Shown piece after piece: positions 53,499 to 61,978 of a stretch of 64,000 bases of DNA. The stretch lies in contig NZ_CP053833.1 in assembly GCF_013201935.1 (NCBI RefSeq), positions 930,001 to 994,000 of the forward strand, in the 5' to 3' direction. A program made the translations under genes and the position numbers. The stretch comes from Arcobacter cloacae (GTDB taxonomy: Bacteria; Campylobacterota; Campylobacteria; Campylobacterales; Arcobacteraceae). How positions within the stretch are numbered: the stretch's first letter is position 1; every line of letters begins with the position of its first letter. The notes below the pieces were generated by a model. The model made no database searches. It worked only from the letters and a program-made list of their open reading frames with translations, and was not told the origin of the DNA.

Positions 53499-54154
53499 TA
53501 AAGATTTTACTTTTAGAAGATGATTATTTATATAAAGTCTCTATAAAAGAGTTTTTAGAAGAGCTTGATTTTGTAGTTGATGCTTTTGAAAATGGCGATG
53601 AGGCTTTAGATGCTGTTTTTGATAACTCTTATGATTTATTACTTTTAGATATACGAGTTCCTGGAATGGATGGATTTTCTTTAGTTGAATATGTAAGAAA
53701 AGAGAAATTAGATGTTCCTATTATTATATTGACATCTTTAACTGATATAAGTGATTTAAGTCGTGGTTATGAACTTGGATGTAATGATTATATTAGAAAA
53801 CCTTTTGATATGATAGAGTTAAAATTTAGAATTGAGCAACTTATCAAAAACTCTTTTAAAACAAATGAAGATTTGATTTTATTATCAAATAATTTTAAAT
53901 TTGATGTAAAAAAATCTACTTTATATTTAAATGATAAATTAGTAGATTTAACCCAAAAAGAGAGTGAGTTGGTATCTTTATTAGTTTTAAATAGAGGTTT
54001 TTTTGTCTCTATTGAAACTTTACACGATAAAATTTGGGAAAATAAAGAGATATCCTATTCTGATATTAGAATGTGTATAAAAAGAATTAGGGAAAAAACA
54101 GCAAAAGAGTTTATAAAAACAAAAAGATTTGTAGGATATAAAATTGATAAATAA
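53495..54154 (+). CDS. OmpR-family response regulator
   Basis: A 219-residue regulator with a receiver domain (EDDYLY at the N-terminus, phospho-acceptor in LLLDIRVPG near residue 51, ILTSLTD, RKPFD) and a winged-helix DNA-binding domain ending in KRFVGYKIDK. It overlaps the Cache gene by four bases and the kinase gene by eleven. It probably controls tsdA or related respiratory genes, by position only. Confidence 0.92.
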   Translation: MIKILLLEDDYLYKVSIKEFLEELDFVVDAFENGDEALDAVFDNSYDLLLLDIRVPGMDGFSLVEYVRKEKLDVPIIILTSLTDISDLSRGYELGCNDYIRKPFDMIELKFRIEQLIKNSFKTNEDLILLSNNFKFDVKKSTLYLNDKLVDLTQKESELVSLLVLNRGFFVSIETLHDKIWENKEISYSDIRMCIKRIREKTAKEFIKTKRFVGYKIDK

Positions 54155-55292
54155 TCAATATGAGATAAAATATATAATAATTCAAGTTTTTCTAACACTT
54201 TTTATTGCTTTTATTCCTATATATTTCTATTTAGATGCTTCTTATGAAAACAAACAGATAAAAGATAAAATGGATTTGAAAAATTATGCAAGTTTATTGA
54301 TTTCTAAAATAGATAGTTTTGAAAAAGAGAATAGTGAAATCTTTCATTATCCAAGATCAAACATATTTACTTCGGCAATTTTTGATAAAGATAATAAAGA
54401 AATTTTTTCTTTATTAGAAAAAACAGATAATCAACAAACTTTTTTTTTCGAGGATTTTAAAAAAATAACAAATAAATTATGTTATAAAGAGTATTTAAAC
54501 TCAAATATTTTTGAAGCAAAAAGTTTGATAGTATGTAAAGAAGATGATAATTCTGAAGTCATTTATAATGCAATAATCTTACTATTAATTGTAAGTTTTT
54601 TTATATTTTTATCTTCATTTTTTATAATAAAACAGAGTATTGAACCTTATAGAAGATTGAATCAATATTTAGATGAGTTTTTAAAAGATGCAATGCATGA
54701 GTTGAAAACTCCAATAGGAGTTGCAAGAATAAACGTAGATATGTTGCAATTAAGACTTAAAAATGATAAAAATATTTTAAGAATAAAATCAGCACTTAAA
54801 AATATGACAGTTATTTATGAAGACTTAGAGTATTATATGCAACAAAATGCTGTAAAAGATGAAAAAAGAGATATAGATTTTTCATCTTTTTTGGAGAAAA
54901 GAGTTGATTTTTTCAATGATTTAGCTATAGCAAAAAAGATAAATTTTCATAGATTCATAGAGCAAAATATAACTATAAATTTTAATGAAATAGAACTTTA
55001 TAGAATTATTGATAATAATCTATCAAATGCAATAAAATACTCAAAAGATAGTTCTAACATAACAGTTACTCTTGCAAAAGAATCAAATCATATAAAACTA
55101 ATTTTCAAAGACGAGGGTGTTGGAATAAAAGATATTTCAACTATTTTTCAAAGATATTTTAGAGGAGATAAAATAACAGGTGGTTTTGGAATAGGTCTTA
55201 GTATTGTAAAAAATATTTGTACTAAAAATGGTATAAATATAGAAGTTAAATCAAAAATAAACGAAGGAACAACTTTTATTTATATATTTTAA
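54144..55292 (+). CDS. Membrane sensor histidine kinase
   Basis: A 382-residue kinase starting at TTG, with AGGAT six to seven bases upstream inside the regulator gene. Two membrane segments (about residues 10-29 and 140-162) enclose a periplasmic region of about 110 residues. The H-box is MHELKTP near residue 186. NNLSNAIKYS, DEGVGI and GGFGIGLS form the ATPase domain. No HAMP domain is evident. It is related in layout to the kinase at 2907-4088. Confidence 0.92.
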   Translation: MINNQYEIKYIIIQVFLTLFIAFIPIYFYLDASYENKQIKDKMDLKNYASLLISKIDSFEKENSEIFHYPRSNIFTSAIFDKDNKEIFSLLEKTDNQQTFFFEDFKKITNKLCYKEYLNSNIFEAKSLIVCKEDDNSEVIYNAIILLLIVSFFIFLSSFFIIKQSIEPYRRLNQYLDEFLKDAMHELKTPIGVARINVDMLQLRLKNDKNILRIKSALKNMTVIYEDLEYYMQQNAVKDEKRDIDFSSFLEKRVDFFNDLAIAKKINFHRFIEQNITINFNEIELYRIIDNNLSNAIKYSKDSSNITVTLAKESNHIKLIFKDEGVGIKDISTIFQRYFRGDKITGGFGIGLSIVKNICTKNGINIEVKSKINEGTTFIYIF

Positions 55293-55322
55293 GTTTTTAT
55301 CTTTTCATTATATATTTAAGTA

Positions 55323-55328
55323 TATAAT
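55323..55328 (+). promoter_or_regulatory. Putative -10 box
   Basis: TATAAT lies 33 bases before the start at 55361, with AAGGACGGG as ribosome binding region. Confidence 0.4.
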
Positions 55329-55360
55329 GCTTTTAAATTGTTTATATATAAGGACGGGTA

Positions 55361-55918
55361 ATGACTCGAGAAAAAATAATGACTCAACTTTTTGAGTTTT
55401 CATCTCCAACATATTATAAATGGACTAAACAAGATAAAAGAAAAATTTTTGATTTATTAAATTATGCTTTTACAAATAATGAATTAGAAGAGTTTATAAA
55501 GACTGGTAAAATTGATAAGATTGAAGAGTTAGGAAATAAAACTTATCTATTTGATTCATCTATGAAATTTTATAAAACAGCAAAACATATTTCAAATTTT
55601 AAAGTTGCAAAAAATTTACTTTTACTATTGGAAAATAACTATAAACAAAATAACAATAGTGTCATCATAGAAAAGATTGCAGAGTCTATTTATAAATCTG
55701 ATAAAGAATTATTTGAATATTTTGAAAATGATAAAAACATTGAAGTAGTAACTTCTATGAAATTAGCACTATTAAATTTAATACAAAAACAAGATATTTT
55801 TGTTTTAGAGTACATCAGTAAAAATCGAAAAGAGATAGAAAAAAATTCTCTAAAAAAAAGTGCAAAATATTTAAATAAAATAGATTTTTTGTACTCAAAT
55901 AATTTTCATAGGATTTAA
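55361..55918 (+). CDS. Hypothetical protein, possible helix-turn-helix N-terminus
   Basis: A 185-residue, all-helical, lysine-rich soluble protein. The N-terminal part (SSPTYYKWTKQDKRKIFDLL then TNNELEEFIKTGKI) resembles the short DNA-binding segment of small Campylobacterota regulators, where a helix recognising DNA contains a YYxW motif. The rest has no known domain. It lies five bases before the ModD-like gene and may be co-transcribed. Function is not known. Confidence 0.65.
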   Translation: MTREKIMTQLFEFSSPTYYKWTKQDKRKIFDLLNYAFTNNELEEFIKTGKIDKIEELGNKTYLFDSSMKFYKTAKHISNFKVAKNLLLLLENNYKQNNNSVIIEKIAESIYKSDKELFEYFENDKNIEVVTSMKLALLNLIQKQDIFVLEYISKNRKEIEKNSLKKSAKYLNKIDFLYSNNFHRI

Positions 55919-55923
55919 TAAAT

Positions 55924-56772
55924 ATGTTTGATTTTACAGATAATGAACTTTTAGAATTACTAAAAGAAGATGTCCCTTTTTTAGATTTAACTACTTATTT
56001 ACAAGATATAAATGATAAAAAGGCAAGATTAGAGATATATACAAGAGAAGATATAGTAGTTTCTTGTAGTGAAGAATCAGCTAGAATAGCAAAACTTATG
56101 AATTGTGAAGTTGATTTTTTTGTTCCTTCTAAACAAAAGATAAAAAAAGGTGAACTTATTTTATCTTTTATTGGAGATTATAATCTTATTCATAAAATTT
56201 GGAGAACAACACAATTAATACTTGAATATAGTTGTAAAATAGCAACATATACACAAAATATGAAAGAAGAAATTTTAAAAGTTAATAATCATTGTGAGTT
56301 ATTAACAACAAGAAAAACTTATCCTTTTGCAAAAAAATTTTGTATAAAATCTATTCTTGTAGGAGGTGCTTTCCCTCATAGGTTAAATCTGAGTGAAACT
56401 GTATTATTATTTCCACATCATAGAAAAGTATATGCTACAAATGAAGAATTTTATTATCAAATAAAAGAAATAAAGCAAAAAGCTTTGGAAAAAAAGATAA
56501 TTATTGAATCAAGTGATTTTAATGATACTATAAATCTTATGAAATATGGAGCTGATGTTTTACAACTTGATAAAATGGATGTTAAAATTATAGATGAAAT
56601 AGTTAGATACAAAAATAATAACTTTCCTTGGATAAAATTGCTTGTATCTGGAAATATAAATCTTTCAAATGTTAAAGATTTTGCTTCTACTCAAATAGAT
56701 GGGGTAGTTTCAAGTTCTATGTATTTATGCGGAATGTCAGATTTAGGGACAAAATTAACTATTTTAGAATAG
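55924..56772 (+). CDS. modD: ModD-like quinolinate phosphoribosyltransferase homologue
   Basis: A 282-residue protein of the NadC fold that belongs to the ModD group rather than to NadC itself. It has LDLTTYL near the N-terminus, TTRKTYPFAKKF (about residues 119-130) and GGAFPHRLNLSE, where NadC would have GGxxNHR. GADVLQLDKMD and the final VSSSMYLCGMSDLG complete the barrel. ModD genes usually sit with molybdate transporters, but their reaction is unproven. No mod transport gene is nearby here. Confidence 0.85.
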   Translation: MFDFTDNELLELLKEDVPFLDLTTYLQDINDKKARLEIYTREDIVVSCSEESARIAKLMNCEVDFFVPSKQKIKKGELILSFIGDYNLIHKIWRTTQLILEYSCKIATYTQNMKEEILKVNNHCELLTTRKTYPFAKKFCIKSILVGGAFPHRLNLSETVLLFPHHRKVYATNEEFYYQIKEIKQKALEKKIIIESSDFNDTINLMKYGADVLQLDKMDVKIIDEIVRYKNNNFPWIKLLVSGNINLSNVKDFASTQIDGVVSSSMYLCGMSDLGTKLTILE

Positions 56773-56812
56773 GGGATTAGATTAAACTAAATCTCCATCC
56801 CATTTTCTAAAA
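56762..56812. terminator. Imperfect hairpin between convergent genes
   Basis: TTTTAGAATAGGGGAT pairs with ATCCCATTTTCTAAAA with three mismatches, and an inner AGATT/AATCT pair extends the stem. It covers the ends of the ModD-like and diguanylate cyclase genes. Confidence 0.45.
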
Positions 56813-57914
56813 CTATTTTATTTCTACCATTTTCTTTTGCTTTATAAAGTAACATATCAGCTTTTTGAACTGTATTTTCATAAGTATCATAACTACTTCT
56901 AATAGCAACTCCAGCAGAAAAAGTTACTTTTATTTTTTTGTCTTTGTATAAGAAGCTATTTTCAACAACTATACTTTTTATTCTTTTTAAGAATTGTAAA
57001 AGCTCTCTATTAAGATTAAAATGGATAATAGCTATAAACTCTTCTCCTCCATATCTTCCTACAATATCAAGGTCTCTTATACTTTTATTTAGAATTTTTC
57101 CAAATGTAGATAAAACAACATCTCCACACTCATGACCATAAGTATCATTTAACTTTTTAAAATGGTCTAAGTCAAAGAAAACAACAGCATATTGGGTATT
57201 AAGTCTTTTATATGAACTTTCGATTTTTTTCACTTCATCATTAAAAGCTTTTCTTGTTAAAAGTCCTGTTAAGTGGTCTTTCATATTTTCAATTTTTGTT
57301 TTATTTAACTCTGCTTCTAAAGTTTTTACTTTTTCTTCAAGTTCTTGAACTTTCGTTTTTCCTGTTTCTAATTTATCAGTTACCGTACTCATCTCTTTTT
57401 CAATTAAAGAAGCAGCATTTATAAGTTCATTTTGTAGTTTTGTAAGAGCTTCTAAACCATTTTCATTTATATTTATAGCTTCTATTTTTTCTCTGATATT
57501 TAAAACATTTTTAGTTCCAGAACCATTACTTGAAATAGCTTCATTTAGATACTCTTCCATCAAAACTACCAGTTTTGAAATATCAGAAGTTCTATCAATT
57601 ACGACTTGTTTATCTCTTTCAAATCTTTTTGTAGTAAACTCTTTTATTTTTTCTTGAATATTTTTATCAAATAAAAGATTTGCATCTTTTTCAATTCTTG
57701 TGAAAAGTTGGTCTATCTCTTCATTTGTTTCTTCGCAAATAGAAGGAAGTAACGACTGTTTTAATATGGAAGCTAAAATATGAACATTATTAGGATGAAC
57801 TCTTTTTAGTAAAAGTGGAATAAGTTTTTCAAAAGTATCTATATTTGAAGATACAACTTCCAAACTTTCCACATCATTTAACTGACTCAAAAACCCCTTG
57901 AATATTTCATTCAT
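56787..57914 (-). CDS. GGDEF diguanylate cyclase
   Basis: A 375-residue cytoplasmic protein. The C-terminal GGDEF domain (about residues 210-375) has the active-site motif GGEEF, DLDHFKKLNDTYGHECGD and an inhibitory RxxD site (RDLD) five residues before GGEEF. Active synthesis of cyclic di-GMP with product inhibition is therefore expected. The N-terminal 200 residues are helical with a coiled coil (about 165-205) and no known sensor fold. A cyclic di-GMP-type phosphodiesterase lies at 61979-64000. Confidence 0.93.
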   Translation of the reverse strand: MNEIFKGFLSQLNDVESLEVVSSNIDTFEKLIPLLLKRVHPNNVHILASILKQSLLPSICEETNEEIDQLFTRIEKDANLLFDKNIQEKIKEFTTKRFERDKQVVIDRTSDISKLVVLMEEYLNEAISSNGSGTKNVLNIREKIEAININENGLEALTKLQNELINAASLIEKEMSTVTDKLETGKTKVQELEEKVKTLEAELNKTKIENMKDHLTGLLTRKAFNDEVKKIESSYKRLNTQYAVVFFDLDHFKKLNDTYGHECGDVVLSTFGKILNKSIRDLDIVGRYGGEEFIAIIHFNLNRELLQFLKRIKSIVVENSFLYKDKKIKVTFSAGVAIRSSYDTYENTVQKADMLLYKAKENGRNKIVLENGMEI

Positions 57915-57936
57915 GTTATTTCCCTAGATTTGTTAT

Positions 57937-58380
57937 TTAAGATAAAAGTTTCTTTACCATTTCATTTATTCTTTTTCCATCTGCAACACCAGCAAAAGTT
58001 TTAGTTGCTATTCCCATAACTTTTCCCATATCTTTCATTGTTGTAGCTCCTGTTTGTGCAACAATCTCTTTCATTCCAGCTTCTAATTCTTCATCACTTA
58101 ATTGTTTTGGAAGATATAACATAAATACATCAACTTGTTCTTGTTCTTTTTGAACTAAATCATCTCTTGAAGCAGCTTTATATTGAGAAATTGCTTCTTC
58201 TCTTTGTTTAATTCCTCTTTGAATTAATTTGATAACTTCATCATCATCAAGTTCTCTTCTTTCATCAACTTCTATTTGTTTAATCATTGTATTAATAGCT
58301 CTAATTGAGTCTCTTTTTACAACTTCTTTATCTCTCATAGCTGTTTTTAAATCTTCTTTTAATTGCTCTTTTAAACTCAT
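57937..58380 (-). CDS. yqeY: GatB/YqeY domain protein
   Basis: A 147-residue YqeY-family protein, all-helical and related to the tRNA-binding tail of GatB. Typical parts are LKTAMRDKEVVKRDSIR, IKQIEVDERRELDDDEVIKLIQRGIKQREEA (cut here to about residues 33-60) and GATTMKDMGKVMGI. A role in tRNA-dependent amidation or tRNA binding is assumed for the family but not shown. The length is normal. Confidence 0.92.
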   Translation of the reverse strand: MSLKEQLKEDLKTAMRDKEVVKRDSIRAINTMIKQIEVDERRELDDDEVIKLIQRGIKQREEAISQYKAASRDDLVQKEQEQVDVFMLYLPKQLSDEELEAGMKEIVAQTGATTMKDMGKVMGIATKTFAGVADGKRINEMVKKLLS

Positions 58381-58424
58381 CGAAAGTCCTTATTATAGTT
58401 ATTAATTTACTTAATTATATCTTT

Positions 58425-60374
58425 TTAAGAATTAAAGCTTTCTACTAACTCTTCTAATTCTAAAAATCTTTCTACTTTTTGTTCATAAATCTCTTTTGTT
58501 GCCTCAAGTTCTTGTGACATGGCAACTATTCCTTTTTGTTCATAACATTTCGGATTCATTAAACATGCATTTATTTCATCAAGTTTTAACTCTAACTCTT
58601 CTATCTCTTTTGGCAACATATCATATTCTCTTTGATCTTTATATGATAGTTTAGTCTGTTTTTTAACAGTTGGTGTTGTTTTTACATTTGTTGTTTCTTT
58701 TGCTATTTCATTTTCAAAAGATTCAAGTTCCCTTAACTCTTTTTCAATTTCTAAATATTCACTATATGGTTGGAAACTCTCCATAATATGACCATTTCCT
58801 TGGAATACAAAAAGTTTTTTTGCAATTTTATCCACAAAATATCTATCATGAGATACAAAAATCAAAGCACCTTGAAAATTTTGTAAATACTCTTCTAAAA
58901 TATTAATTGTTGGAATATCTAAGTCATTTGTAGGCTCATCCAAAATCAAACAATCAACTTTTTTAGTAAAAAGTAGTGCAAGAGCAACTCTATTTTTTTC
59001 TCCTCCACTTAAGACACCAACTTTTTTATCAAGATATTCTCTTGGAAATAAAAAGTTTTTTAAGTATCCAAAAACATGCATGTTTCTTCCATCTTGAAGG
59101 ACAACTCTATCTCCTCCATTTGGACAAAAAGTTTCTAGCAAGTTTTTATTATCATCTAAAGATTCTCTTTGTTGGTCAAAATATCCTATTTCAAAATCAC
59201 CTTTTTTAAATGTTCCACTATCAATTTTCATTTTTTCCATAAAAATTTTAAGTAGTGTTGATTTCCCACTTCCGTTTGGACCTACAATTGCAATAGTATC
59301 TTTTTGTAAAATTCTTGCTGTAAAATCTTGAATTAGTTTTTTATCTCCCAAAGTTTTACAAACATCATCAAGTTCATAAAGCATTTTTCTTTTATTTTGT
59401 TGTTTCTCTTCTGTATTAAAAGATTTTTGTTCCCTTTGAAGCTCTAGTGACATTTTTCTAATCATTGCAGGGTTTGACCTAGCTTTTTGTTTTAGTTCAA
59501 AGTATTCTGATTTTCTTCTTTCATTTCTTTTTCTTCGGGCTGTCACTCCATGTTGCATCCAATGGGCTTCTCTTTTTACAAGACGAATAAGATTATCATG
59601 CTCTTTTTGCATATTTTCTAAAAGTTGTTCTTTTTGTTCTAAATATGAAGAGTAGCCACCGTTAAACTTTCTTAAAACTCCACCATCAACTTCAACTACG
59701 CTAGTTGCGATGTTATCGATAAAATATCTATCGTGAGAGATAAAAAGTAGGGTGAAGTTATTTTTTAAAAGTAGTTGCTCTAAAAACTCAACCATATAAA
59801 CATCAAGGTGATTTGTAGGCTCATCAAGTAGTAAAACATCTGGTTTTTTAAGAAGTAATCCAGCAAGACTTACTCTTCTTTGTTCTCCTCCACTTAAAAG
59901 ATTTACATCTTTAAACTCATACTGTTTTAGTTGAAACTCTACTAAAACTCGCTCAATCATATTGTCCAAATCCCAAGCATTATGAAACTCTAAAAAAGAG
60001 GCTAATTCACTTTGTTTTTTTAATAACTCTTCATTTTCATATTCTGTCATTAGTTGATTTGTGATTTTTTCATACTCAACTTTTGCATTTTTTAATTCAG
60101 CTAATTGATTCTCAATCGCCTCTCTTACACTTAGATTTGCTTTGAATTTTGGTTGTTGGTCAAGCATCTCAATTTTTAGAGATTTATCAATAGCCATATC
60201 ACCGCTATCAGGTTCAGTTTGCTTCATAATTATTTTAAAAAGTGTAGATTTTCCTTGTCCATTTTGACCAATTACGGCGATTCTTTGCCCGTGATTTAAA
60301 GTAAAATTTGCATCTTTTAAAATAACTTTTGTGTCATATTGTTTTGAAATGTTCTGCAGGTCTATTAGTGCCAT
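58425..60374 (-). CDS. ABC-F family ATPase, Uup-like
   Basis: A 649-residue cytoplasmic protein with two ABC domains and no membrane segments. The first has Walker A GQNGQGKST (about residues 36-44), signature LSGGEQRR and LLLDEPTNHLD. The second has GPNGSGKST, LSGGEKNR and LILDEPTNDLD. A basic linker (about 250-320) and a C-terminal coiled coil (about 540-649) fit Uup. ABC-F proteins act on the ribosome, and Uup-like members also bind branched DNA. It is the longest ORF of the right-hand part. Confidence 0.9.
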   Translation of the reverse strand: MALIDLQNISKQYDTKVILKDANFTLNHGQRIAVIGQNGQGKSTLFKIIMKQTEPDSGDMAIDKSLKIEMLDQQPKFKANLSVREAIENQLAELKNAKVEYEKITNQLMTEYENEELLKKQSELASFLEFHNAWDLDNMIERVLVEFQLKQYEFKDVNLLSGGEQRRVSLAGLLLKKPDVLLLDEPTNHLDVYMVEFLEQLLLKNNFTLLFISHDRYFIDNIATSVVEVDGGVLRKFNGGYSSYLEQKEQLLENMQKEHDNLIRLVKREAHWMQHGVTARRKRNERRKSEYFELKQKARSNPAMIRKMSLELQREQKSFNTEEKQQNKRKMLYELDDVCKTLGDKKLIQDFTARILQKDTIAIVGPNGSGKSTLLKIFMEKMKIDSGTFKKGDFEIGYFDQQRESLDDNKNLLETFCPNGGDRVVLQDGRNMHVFGYLKNFLFPREYLDKKVGVLSGGEKNRVALALLFTKKVDCLILDEPTNDLDIPTINILEEYLQNFQGALIFVSHDRYFVDKIAKKLFVFQGNGHIMESFQPYSEYLEIEKELRELESFENEIAKETTNVKTTPTVKKQTKLSYKDQREYDMLPKEIEELELKLDEINACLMNPKCYEQKGIVAMSQELEATKEIYEQKVERFLELEELVESFNS

Positions 60375-60479
60375 AATTTTTAATATTTTCCTAGAGTTTT
60401 TAGTTTTTTTAAGTTGTAATGTATCATTTTTCCCGTTAATATATGCTTTCTAATAATATTAAATTAATTTTAAGAAATG

Positions 60480-60485
60480 TATAAT
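60480..60485 (+). promoter_or_regulatory. Putative -10 box
   Basis: A perfect TATAAT lies 22 bases before the start at 60508, with AAGGAG as ribosome binding site. Confidence 0.5.
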
Positions 60486-60507
60486 CTAAAAAAACAAGGA
60501 GTTTTTC

Positions 60508-61116
60508 ATGGAAGTTCAAAGTAGCACAAATTTAGCATTAAATGCTTTTAAGCAAAATCAGAATATTGGTGTAAATAGTAAAAATCAAGATACTACTCAA
60601 AAAGAAAAATCTCTTGAAGAAACTATAAAAGAATCAGCTGTAAAAGTTAGTATTTCTATGAATGCTCAATACATTTTGTTTGCAATGAATGCTTCAAATA
60701 TCACTCAAGGAAATACTCTATCTCAAGCTAGTTTAAACTCTAATCAAAGAGAAGTTTTAGATTTTTTAAGTGGAAAAGAGAGTTCAAATGGTATGAGTTT
60801 AAAAAATATTGGTTATGAAGGTAAACCAATTACTGAATTAACTCAAGATGAAGCCAAAGAACTTGTAAGTGAAAATGGTTTTTTTGGAGTGAAACAAACT
60901 TCAGATAGGGTTGCAAATTTTGTTTTTAATTTCGCAGGTGATGATTTGGAACTTTTACAAAAAGGAAGGGAAGGAATTATTCAAGGATTTGAAGAAGCTA
61001 AAAAGATGTTTGGAGGAGAACTTCCTGAGATTTCTTATAAAACTCAAGAAAGAACATTAGCTTTAATAGATGAAAAAATAAACTCTTTAAAATCAGGAAA
61101 TAAAGAAGAGATTTAA
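60508..61116 (+). CDS. Conserved hypothetical protein of Campylobacterota type
   Basis: A 202-residue soluble protein. The N-terminal 45 residues are polar and Asn/Gln-rich, and the next helix (AVKVSISMNAQYILFAM) resembles flagellar-type coiled regions. A C-terminal conserved block (about residues 105-200) contains IGYEGKPITELTQDEA, GFFGVKQTSDRVANFV and GGELPEISYKT. Similar proteins occur in several Campylobacterota, sometimes with doubtful hydrogenase-related names. Function is not known. It has its own promoter-like sequence and terminator hairpin. Confidence 0.7.
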   Translation: MEVQSSTNLALNAFKQNQNIGVNSKNQDTTQKEKSLEETIKESAVKVSISMNAQYILFAMNASNITQGNTLSQASLNSNQREVLDFLSGKESSNGMSLKNIGYEGKPITELTQDEAKELVSENGFFGVKQTSDRVANFVFNFAGDDLELLQKGREGIIQGFEEAKKMFGGELPEISYKTQERTLALIDEKINSLKSGNKEEI

Positions 61117-61129
61117 CTCTCTTCTTTAT
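61100..61129. terminator. Hairpin between convergent genes
   Basis: A perfect 11-base inverted repeat (ATAAAGAAGAG and its complement) with an eight-base loop spans the end of the hypothetical gene and reaches the end of the ZIP transporter gene. Confidence 0.62.
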
Positions 61130-61965
61130 ATAAATGCCAATAAACTAAGTGACATTACTAACATTCCAAGACAAATACCAAGTATTGTAGTATGAGCATT
61201 TCCATATATTCTTGAAGCAGGAAGAAGCTCATCAAAAGAGATATGAATCATAATACCAGCAACAATTCCAAAGATTATAGCAAGGGTTGAATCTTGCAAA
61301 AATGGATATAGTAAAAAGAATCCAACAACAGCACCAATAGGTTCTGCTAAACCTGACAAAGTTGCATACCAAAAAGCCTTTTTTTTGCTATTTGTTGCAT
61401 AATAAATTGGTAAAGATATTGACATTCCTTCTGGAATATTGTGAATAGCTATTGCAATAGCTATAGAAAGTCCTAAAGAAAAACTCTCTAAAGAGGCTGT
61501 AAATGTTGCAAAACCTTCAGGAAAGTTATGAATACCAATAGCTAAAGCTGTAAAAATACCAGTTCTTTTTAAATGGGCTAATTTTAAAGTGGAAGTTTTT
61601 ACATCTTCTTTTAGTACATTTAATTCACCGCTACTTTTAGGTTCATGAGGATTTACATCTTTTGGAATCATATAATCTATAAAAGCACTCAAAAGAATTC
61701 CTAAAAAGAAACATACAATCATCAAAAACTCTGCTAAAGGTTCACTTTTATATATTTCAAAAAAGCTCTCTTTGGATTTAACAAGTATTTCCATAAAAGA
61801 GACATAAATCATAACCCCAGCTGAAAAACCAAGCCCCAAAGATAAAATCTTATAATTTTTTTCTTTTGAAAAAAAAGCTAAAACAGCACCTATTGAAGTT
61901 GAGATTCCTGCAAAAAGTGTTAATGAAAAGGCAATTAAATAGTTATTTAGAGTTAAATCATCCAT
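61126..61965 (-). CDS. zupT: ZIP family divalent metal transporter, ZupT-like
   Basis: A 279-residue inner-membrane protein with about eight membrane segments. Helices IV and V carry the metal-binding motifs HNFPEGFATF (about residues 158-167) and HNIPEGMSIS (about 187-196), and a third site is near DELLPAS at about 250. A charged loop of about 40 residues separates the two halves. ZupT takes up zinc and other divalent metals. The length is slightly above average because of the loop. Confidence 0.93.
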   Translation of the reverse strand: MDDLTLNNYLIAFSLTLFAGISTSIGAVLAFFSKEKNYKILSLGLGFSAGVMIYVSFMEILVKSKESFFEIYKSEPLAEFLMIVCFFLGILLSAFIDYMIPKDVNPHEPKSSGELNVLKEDVKTSTLKLAHLKRTGIFTALAIGIHNFPEGFATFTASLESFSLGLSIAIAIAIHNIPEGMSISLPIYYATNSKKKAFWYATLSGLAEPIGAVVGFFLLYPFLQDSTLAIIFGIVAGIMIHISFDELLPASRIYGNAHTTILGICLGMLVMSLSLLAFI

Positions 61966-61978
61966 AAAATAAACTTAC

